A stretch of 64,000 bases of DNA, taken from contig JAMZAV010000026.1 in the NCBI GenBank assembly GCA_024449915.1, positions 558,001 to 622,000 on the forward strand, in the 5' to 3' direction. This DNA is from Sweltsa coloradensis (Eukaryota > Arthropoda > Insecta > Plecoptera > Chloroperlidae). A program made the translations under genes and the position numbers. Each line of letters opens with the position of its first letter. Positions within the stretch are counted from its first letter, which is position 1. The notes beneath the pieces are model-generated. The model was given only the letters and a program-made list of their open reading frames with translations. It was not told the DNA's origin and did not search any database. This document shows positions 56,131 to 64,000 of this stretch, one piece after another.

Positions 56131-59100
56131 CATTCATCAATGATGAAAAGAAGAAAAAATAATATATCTACTTTAGAGAGTTCTGATTGGAAGTTGGGGA
56201 AAAGTTGAGATTGTTGAAAATATGTTCGAGGTTGCGCCACTTAACTCAACTCAACCATGTATCGGTCTGCCGACAATTTGCATGCTATCAAGTTCACACC
56301 TACTCTTAGCAACTTTGTTGGGCAACAAAGTCAGGCTTAATTGTCTTAAACGACATGATGGTGTGGGATTGTACGGGGGACCAGACCAAGCTATAGCTAA
56401 CACTTCATTGAATTCTGTTAACTCCAGTATATTATCAAATCTAAACCAACCAGACCCAGCTTTCTAACATTCGAGTGTGCTATGTATCCCAGGGGTTTGC
56501 GATCAAAGGTAACAAAAAACGAAGCGGAAGTTTTAAGGAGTAGTTACATAATTTCTATACACCCTACGTCAAAGGCAACCTCAAGTGGAGTATACTGTAT
56601 TGCTTGAAACCCCTTGAGCTGATTGGCTCGCCGAGTGAATTTGACTCAGTTCTAAGGAAAAGTGAATGCGGTAATCTGGTTGCTGAATGCAGACAGTCAA
56701 CAGTAACTTACAAGTTTAGAGTGAGGGGAGAGATATTATGGCATTTACTTGATACATTTTCCTGTAGCAATTGATTGATATTCAACTTTCCAGGGTTGTC
56801 AAACGAGAGTGCAACTATAACTTACTAGACTAGACTGAACGAAACGTACCGTTGTGCATAGATGAACATCCTTCCTCAATATGTTTGGTGGAGGTGCCGG
56901 GTATCAAGCGATTGCAATACGACCTTGATTTGCTCCGGTCCATGGTAGCGATATTATTATTTTGTGTTTACTTAATTGTCTGAAAACAATGAATATCAAG
57001 TCAAATAGCGCGCACTAAACAGGATCAGTTCAGAAAGGGCCCTCTTGGAACCAGTTTCTCTCTTGAGAGACATCACTGAAACAAACAATTAAAAACCTGT
57101 TCTTAGAGGGTCCGTTCAAACCAATCCTCTCTAGTGCGCGTGCGGACGACCTTCATATCTATAGTCAAACCGATGCTATGCTACCTACTTGAATCCTTTT
57201 CTATTGCCGCGAATGTAAGGAATTCGAGCGTTAATCGACACCATCGGTTTCAGTACACCCGCTCTCTCTGACCGCGAGGCATCCCAGTATCAGGGTATCA
57301 TGTTGTCACAATGTTTTCTCTGTGTTTGACATAGCATCCCAGTATCAGGGTATCATGTCAGAACAGGAGGCTAACAATGTTTTCTCTGTGTTTGCAGGTG
57401 AGTTGTCGAGAGATGTCCTCTTAATCTCGGAGGTGGCTTAGTTGAGTAGTTTCCACAAAACATATATCCTTCTATCGTCAAGGATAAAGTAAGTTCATCT
57501 TTAAATTATTTTAAATGCTTGTTTCATTCATATAAAATATGTCTACTGTCTACTTATGTTCGGAAGTTGAAAACCCATTAGTTTATCCTCACTATAATTT
57601 ATTTTTTGCTTGGACCTTGTGACACGTTTCAAATTCCTGCTGCATCGAAATTCTTCATTTACTTACTCGTCATCTCTGCGTGCGGTTTTGTTTTCACTTC
57701 CAAGTAAATCAACATACTTATATTTATTTATTTGCAGTATTGTGTTTATGAAAGAGTCGCGTTAGTTCACTTACAAACTATTTACCACATTCATTACAAC
57801 CTATACTTATGTACAGATACATTCATTGGAATAATTATATTGAAATACAATACGAGCTGGCATAGGAAATAAAACAACAACGCCATAGGAATATATTAAG
57901 ATTCCAAAATAAAAATTAATAACATAATATTGACCGTATGATATTGTAGCCTCGTTTTCATTATTTAATTAAACCAGAATTAAGGACTTTGATGAGGTAT
58001 ACCACGAATGAGACTTCTTTCTTTAATTAATTTACAACGTACACTTCTAAGGGCTGTAACTAACGCACGCGAAGTCTAATATTTTCTCAGACAAAGTCTA
58101 GTATAAATTCTTATGTTGTTGGTTGAGCTCGGAACACTCTTGATTTATAACTTTCACCTTAAAAATAGAAAAGTTTAATAGGTTGTTCGGAAAGGGTATG
58201 CGCATGTCTCTATCATAGTACATTGTTATTAATAACTGACCATAATATATGGTTAAAGAAACAGTTTTTCTACGATTTACCATACGTATTTGCACATGCG
58301 CATAACTTATCTTAAGAATCTCGTAAAGTTAAAAATAATTGGGTGAATATTAGAGATAAAAAAACTGTCCGCAAATTTTTTTAAATTCGCTATTAACGAT
58401 TTTTCAATAGACAATGTACAAAAAGGTGTCTCGAGAAAATTCTCATTCCCCTATTAGGCCTCTTTAGTAAATGTTTTATCTATACGGGTACGATTTTTCC
58501 AATAGACCTAGCATTATACTAGAGGGATAATATATGAATACACCCCCCCCCCCCCACTACTTGCCCTGTGTGCGTGGAATATCGTAACTCATCCCCTATT
58601 ATACCGGGATCGGCGAAATCATTAGCAAAGCAAAATATCCCTGGCGATTTATCTGCTAGGACAAGTTCTAAAACGGCAGTTCGTGCTCACCCAATACAAT
58701 GAACAAGCTTTTCCGAGTGAATGGAGTCAATTGACAGTTTTCCCACCCCTCCCATTGAGCGAGTGAATGGGCGCGGTGCCAAGCTATTATAAGCGGCCAT
58801 CGATAGCCTATTAGAGCCGTAATCCGCGCCGCGACGCTCCCGCCGCCCGGCGGATACTCGTACTAGAGGGCTTAATCATGATGGAGGGTACTCGTTATCG
58901 CTTTAGGTGATATGATAGTTGGGATTACACTATACATGGTACATCAAGGATTTGACCCCACATCACTTAGTAGTTAGTATTGTACCTTATATTGTTGCAT
59001 AATGCAAGAACTTACATGATACATCAAGGATTTGACCCCACATCCCTTAGTATTGTACCTTATATAGTCACATAATGCAAGAACTTTAATTGGATAAAAT

Positions 59101-59140
59101 ACAAACAAGGGTGCGAAACGTTTCATTTAACGCTAATATT
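56131..59140. other. No supported gene; short local duplications
   Basis: 57285-57400 repeats GCATCCCAGTATCAGGGTAT and AATGTTTTCTCTGTGTTTG. 58937-59085 holds two units of about 75 bp beginning TACATCAAGGATTTGACCCC. A C13 run at 58543-58555. TGGTGGAGGTGCCGGG at 56886-56901. A GC-rich patch at 58800-58865 has no assignment. Confidence 0.4.
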
Positions 59141-59583
59141 TTTGGTGGAGGTGCCGAGTTTTTCAAATCTCCCTTTGGGTAAGGTTAGTTCCGACCCCTT
59201 TATTCCCAGGGTCGCCAAATTTGTTTTGTGTCGTCTTTGTTGAAGGGCATAGCTGGCTTCGTCGCTTTGGTTTACTGTCCTCCACTGAAAATCAGTTATA
59301 TGACCGAGTGGGTAAAATACGAATGTATGTATTTATTTATTTCATTCGTAGGACATGTTGATAAAAACAAGAAGAAATAAAAAGTTATTCAAAAAGAAGA
59401 GAAGAGCTTCTAAAAGAAGTTTTTGTTTGTTCTATACAAATAATATGTCATTTCATAGTCTTACACATCGCGTGGAATGGAAACAGAAGCTCTTAGATAG
59501 CGTCATACTCACAGCTGAGTGAGGTTACATCAACCTAGCTTTTAGTTGCCTAGAGAAGTAACCCGGCACCTCCACCAAAGATA
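59141..59583. mobile_element. Element with inverted GGTGGAGGTGCCG ends
   Basis: TGGTGGAGGTGCCGAG at 59143-59158 and CCCGGCACCTCCACCA at 59562-59577 are inverted copies enclosing 443 bp. The right word reads like the 3' end of a tRNA including CCA, so the left form also resembles a retroelement primer-binding site. Single copies lie at 44726 and 56886. Whether this is one element or two fragments is open. Confidence 0.4.
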
Positions 59584-62500
59584 TCCCTCTTCGGCAGCCT
59601 GTTGATTAAGTAGCTTCGCTTCTTATTGCGAGACTCTCGTACCCATGCTTGTTAATCGTATTTGTGGATTTTAATCATCCTTATGGACGATGAAGGTTGG
59701 CTAAAGTTTCATAAGAGTGTCAGGCGAAAGTTTGCCAATTTAAAATCACTTAGATGTAACTTTCGTGGATTTTGTCACGAACCTCCAGATATAGAACCAG
59801 ACTGTGGCTGAGTAGACCATATTCATACTATAGTCAGAACTTTGTAATAATGTTGAGCCATTGCCGAGATTAATTTACTGACAGTTTTATTGAAACTTTA
59901 GGAATTTACTGTCTTTTAGCAAATTAGAGACGAAATTTAGCAAACGTCCTCAAACAAAGCATATTGAAAATTCTTCTGTTGATACGGTTTAATAAATTCC
60001 TGTTTTAATGAAAGATTTTTATGTGTGGATTGATATTAAAGGAGATGAAATTCCTGACAAGGGGTAAGAGTTATAGAAGATAAATTAAATTTGATTTTAA
60101 CTCAATTGAAGAAATAATTAAACCTTTTATGTAGAAAGTATACCCGAGGAATGAGGTGGTTGATGACATTTGCGCGGGCCAAGTAATTACTATATACTGG
60201 GTTGAGAGTCACATCATTGTTGCGACTTCAAACTTCTCTTTGCTTGTCTTCGAGCTTCTCTATGTGCTTGTCAAAGAGGTAGGCTTGTACTGTGAACACT
60301 TTTTCGTAGTTCGTATAAGACTTTTTGGTTGAGAATTATTTCTGTCGTCGTTAGTTTTTCATCCAACCCTCAACAATATATCTATATATTACATACGGTG
60401 TTGAGTAATAATATTTTTTGTGTTTCCCCTTTTTAATATTGTCTGTTATATCTCGCTTCATGTATTTTATTATTGTTGCATTTCAATTTGCTTTAATGAT
60501 GATGGGTGCAAATCTCCAAAATGGATTATAGGTCTGCTATTGAAACTATCAGCTTGTTTGTTAAATGTGATTCATGTGTAATGCATAATGAATACGTTTA
60601 ACACATACCAAATTATGACAAGTATTTGCTCGTTGTTGGCTTATTGGTTTGCTGATAACATGACGACAAAATGACTTTCAAAGTTGACAAATAGCTTTGT
60701 GTTGTTGTTGAAAGAGTCGAGCTCACAGCGTGGAGTTTATTGAAGACTCGGAATCCAAAGAATGCAAAAGGAAAATGGTCCCAGTTTGTTGAAAATAGTC
60801 TGAGACGTTCAGTTCGAGACTCAATCACTTACGAACGTCTGTTTTGTTTTGTAACACGCGATTCTATTTGTCGAGCACTTGCATGTTTTTTTTTTTTTGT
60901 AAATGTTGTCTAAGAAAAACAACTACACGAAACCATCTTTCAGCAAAATTATACTTTTTGCAATAATGTTGATGTATCGAAGATTCTTTCGTTGATGAGT
61001 TTGAAGTGGAATTTCCAACATCATTGTTCGTACTTTGTAGTTTGTGGCTTTTTAGTTTGAGATATTAACAACAATAAAACTATACAAAGTGTTCGCTTTT
61101 AGGAAGGATAGGTATATGATATTCAAATATTTAAGAACGCAAGCCCGTTTTATTGTCTAAAATCATGACGTTATTGCCTTCGCTTCGCTCATAAAATCCC
61201 CTAATAAAAAGCATTGAGCACAACCTCCCGGTGCACATCTGAGCCACCCCCGCGGTTGCCGGCTGTCGTGGGGCCGAACATAGAGAGACTGCGAGGGAAA
61301 TAGATAAAAGTAGTTTTGAAACATATTTCTATAATGAATATCACATGTGTGATGGGATTTTATCGACAATTTAAACGCCAAAGAGAACAAAAGAATGTTA
61401 CATTGCAACATTGAAAATGCTCAATGTTCTGATGTTCATCTGTTGTTGACTTTTGAAAACTGTTGAATGTTGATGTTTTTGAAAATGTATGTGTATTTAA
61501 ATTCTTTAAATCCAAAATTTGCCTTAAATGTTTCCTATGGAAAGACATTAACAAAATTTTATCGTCAGAAAAGTTGCAAATTAATTTTTATACTTCAAAA
61601 TAAAATCTGTTGCACTATCCATCCCCGAGATAACTGTCCGCACGTGGTAGCCCTCGTCACAGTCTCTCACTCTACATAACGCCACCCATGCAGCGACCGC
61701 CGACCGGTATGTATTTAGTCTGTTTTGCATAGAAAGTGCGTTATTAACCCCATCCGAATTTGTTCCGCACCACGAAGTAAAGCGGCTACTGAATCACGGC
61801 GCCCGGCCCGGGACGAAATTAAGATTGGTGTTTCACAGGACCAACATGGCTGCATGCCTGCTGACGACGCGTTTACCAATAATACGAAATAGACAATAAT
61901 ACTGTTGGTTTAGGCCTTGTGGTCGATGACTTTTGGCGGCTTTTAGTCGCCCAACCGACAGAGTTATATAGGCTACATGCGCAACGCGCGTAACTCTAAC
62001 TAAAAGTTTCCAGTTTGGCAGTTTCCACTCGGTTTTCTTCGAATGCTATGGACTAAAATCTTATAAATGTAAAACAACCTATGTATTATATTCCCTTTAC
62101 TACTTCCAAAAATTCCTAGTTAGTCACCTAAAGCCACCTGTAAAGCTGTCTCCTCTTCAGCGGTCATTCCTGTGTACGTACGATGCCAGCCCAGCAACAG
62201 ACAATCCGTTCTGATTTTTTCCTTCCTCCTGTGCTAGCTAGATAAGATAAATTTATTCTTCAGTAGATAATTTTTACAAATTAAATCTAATCTCTACAGA
62301 GATGTGCGAAGATTGGTGTGTATAGACCTAGGCCCTAGCCATAAAGTTTAACGTGAACTTAGTGGAATTTGTAGGATATACGTACGTAACAAGGAGACAG
62401 TTACAGGCTAACACTAAGCTAGCGTGCTTCATGAGATACCCAATACAATACTTATCTAAACTAAAAGATAAATAAGTGTAATGAGTACTAGTGCTACGTG

Positions 62501-62920
62501 AAAATAGCGTTTTGTGAATAGATGCTACAAAGCGCTATTTTTTCACTTAAAACTTAAAGTTTTCCAGTCCTATTTTATTATATTTTCCATTGTATCTATG
62601 ATTTGTTTATACACATTATTAATCAGTTGATATTAATTCAACCTTGATGACATAATTTCAAAATAAAAATATGAGAAAACTTCATACACAAGTATTTGAA
62701 AGTGGCCAAAAAACAGATGCTACAAAACGCTATAAAATGACACGATAAAATACGTACTTCAAAAGTAATGAGTAACAACACAATCTTGTCAAAGCGATAT
62801 AGCATAAAGTAGAAAAATAGAAAAAGCAGTTCAAAACATTAAGCTGAAGAAATGTGCATGGATTTACCTTCAAGAATAAACTACATATTGCATTAACATG
62901 ATACATGTGAAGCTAATTAG
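59584..62920. other. No recognised gene
   Basis: Long AT-rich stretch. 61170-61195 has the TTCGCTTCGCTCAT word of the Helentron-like 5' end, and 61220-61270 is GC-rich. GATGCTACAAAGCGCTAT and GATGCTACAAAACGCTAT repeat at about 62521 and 62715. No exon is supported. Confidence 0.45.
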
Positions 62921-62924
62921 TAAT

Positions 62925-63020
62925 ACTATATTCTTGCCCTTGGACATTCTCTGCGTACTGAAGAGGGTCTCTGGTAAACTGATGTGATTTGTACCCAACA
63001 ATGGACATTCCTCCGAAACG
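62925..63020 (+). repeat. SINE family A 3' part
   Basis: CTTGCCCTTGGACATTCTCT, ACTGAAGAGGGTCTCTGG, then AAACTGATGTG, as in the 52680 copy tail. Confidence 0.6.
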
Positions 63021-63224
63021 TGAAATAAAACCTGGCTGGTCAAACAGGTTGGAAGCTGTGAACTATGCTCTCACTGCTCACTGCTCACTTCTCACTTCTC
63101 ACCGGATAATAGAAGCTCAAGCCAGGGCTTTAATGTGTTACGAGTAATTTAGTAAGAAGTTCTTAGGTAGCCTTGTCCTTGTTCAAAACACTTGATTTAC
63201 GAGTGGTGGAGTAGAGTGGAGAAA

Positions 63225-63470
63225 CTCCGTCTGACGTACGTTCAGACGACGAAGATAATAGAGACCCGGAGCTGGATAGAAGTCTCCAGTCCGTCTGAGG
63301 AAGGGGCCAGAGGATCCGAAATACCACGGTCATTGTTACTGTTGCAGAAGTATTGTACTGTACGTTCAGAACTTCAGTTGATGCAAATAATGGATCTGGA
63401 GATCGTAGTTTCCAGTCCGTCTGAGGAAGAGGTTGCAGAGTTAATGTACTCCATCAATCATCCGTATACG
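63225..63470 (+). repeat. 126-bp in-frame tandem duplication
   Basis: TCTCCAGTCCGTCTGAGGAA at about 63283 and the similar word at about 63409 lie 126 bp apart, each preceded by GTACGTTCAGA. One open frame of 118 codons (63192-63548) runs through both and repeats SSPSEE. I do not recognise a protein; it may be chance in a short duplicated block. Confidence 0.45.
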
Positions 63471-63548
63471 TTCAAACAACAAAGATATTTTTTTTGCAAT
63501 GTTTATGTTTTTAAGAATTATTGTGAATGCGACTCATTGCATTATTGA

Positions 63549-64000
63549 ATATAAAACAATATAAATTTTACTAATTACCAGTGGGAATTAATAACTAGCA
63601 CTATTAATGAGCGAAACACCTTTATAAATTTGATGTTAATACTTTCTTCATTGTTTGCTGCTTCTTTAGACATTAATCTTTTAAAACTGACTGAAAAAGC
63701 TATTAAAATATTGTTCTTGTCCGATTATGCCTATTAAGCTATCAGTTCAGTCCACCCCCTTACAAAGCTCCACCCAAACTACGTCGTGAGCAGCAGTATG
63801 TGAATAAATTATGTGCTCTGTACATCACCACACACACCACGCTGCAATGTTTGATAAATATCTTCGAACATTCCTGATTGGTTCTCGAGATATCACAACG
63901 CGCCGGAAATAGTTCCAGGTTGGTTTCTACTTTCAATTAATTAAATGAGTTATTCAGGAGCCAATCAGTGGGAGACAAAACAAGCGCCGGCATAAAATAA
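63549..64000. other. No recognised feature
   Basis: AT-rich end of the window with nothing supported. Confidence 0.45.

Noticed and set aside
1..64000. CRISPR arrays, bacterial operons or prophage
   Set aside because: Spliced genes, SINEs and LTR elements show a eukaryotic genome; the regular repeats seen are minisatellites or transposon arms without spacers of CRISPR type.

Overview
The window is a eukaryotic, invertebrate genomic segment, AT-rich and dominated by transposable elements, with two recognisable host genes, both on the + strand. An arthropod is the best guess. The truncated 5S rRNA-like sequence at 28.5 kb carries arthropod-type wording (CTTGGGAACA, GATCACCG), and the second gene has a TCAGTC initiator just upstream of its ATG. 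The palindromic word TAGGCCTA is very frequent, but I cannot name a taxon from it.

Region 1 (1-11.2 kb) is the 3' half of a large poly-C2H2 zinc-finger gene: the end of one coding exon (1-131), a full internal exon (5304-5890) and a long terminal exon (7554-9477) with a 3' UTR of about 1.7 kb. The splice phases agree across all three exons. Its 5.2-kb intron is filled by non-autonomous elements: a hairpin element, an element with terminal inverted repeats, and two hAT elements, each hAT with a perfect 8-bp target duplication. Its second intron holds a Tc1/mariner-like MITE.

Region 2 (11.4-23.5 kb) is repeats. A Ty3/Gypsy LTR retrotransposon (12846-17462) has apparently identical 204-bp LTRs, a 5-bp AACAC target duplication and a gag-pol body with several frame breaks. 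Several copies of a non-autonomous Helentron-like family surround it.

Region 3 (24.1 kb to the end) opens with a GC-rich promoter and first coding exon of a secreted somatomedin-B protein, most like SBSPON. I find no further exon of this gene, so the remaining 39 kb is either a giant intron or intergenic. It contains many tRNA-derived SINEs of at least three families, a 72-80-bp minisatellite with poly-G in each unit, a truncated 5S rRNA-like sequence, degraded duplicated Tc1-like transposase pieces, more Helentron-like copies, many poly(G/C) tracts, and a 3.7-kb transposon. The last has long inverted termini built of 164-bp tandem repeats around a broken XPG/PIN-like ORF. One GC-richer block near 38.7-39.0 kb has a cluster of PBX/HOX/MEIS-type sites and could be a regulatory element.

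There is no operon-like cooperation here: the two genes are independent, and their introns and flanks act as insertion ground. The most unusual structures are the transposon with 164-bp arrays in its inverted repeats (47.2-51.0 kb), the Helentron-like family with asymmetric ends, and the poly-G minisatellite.
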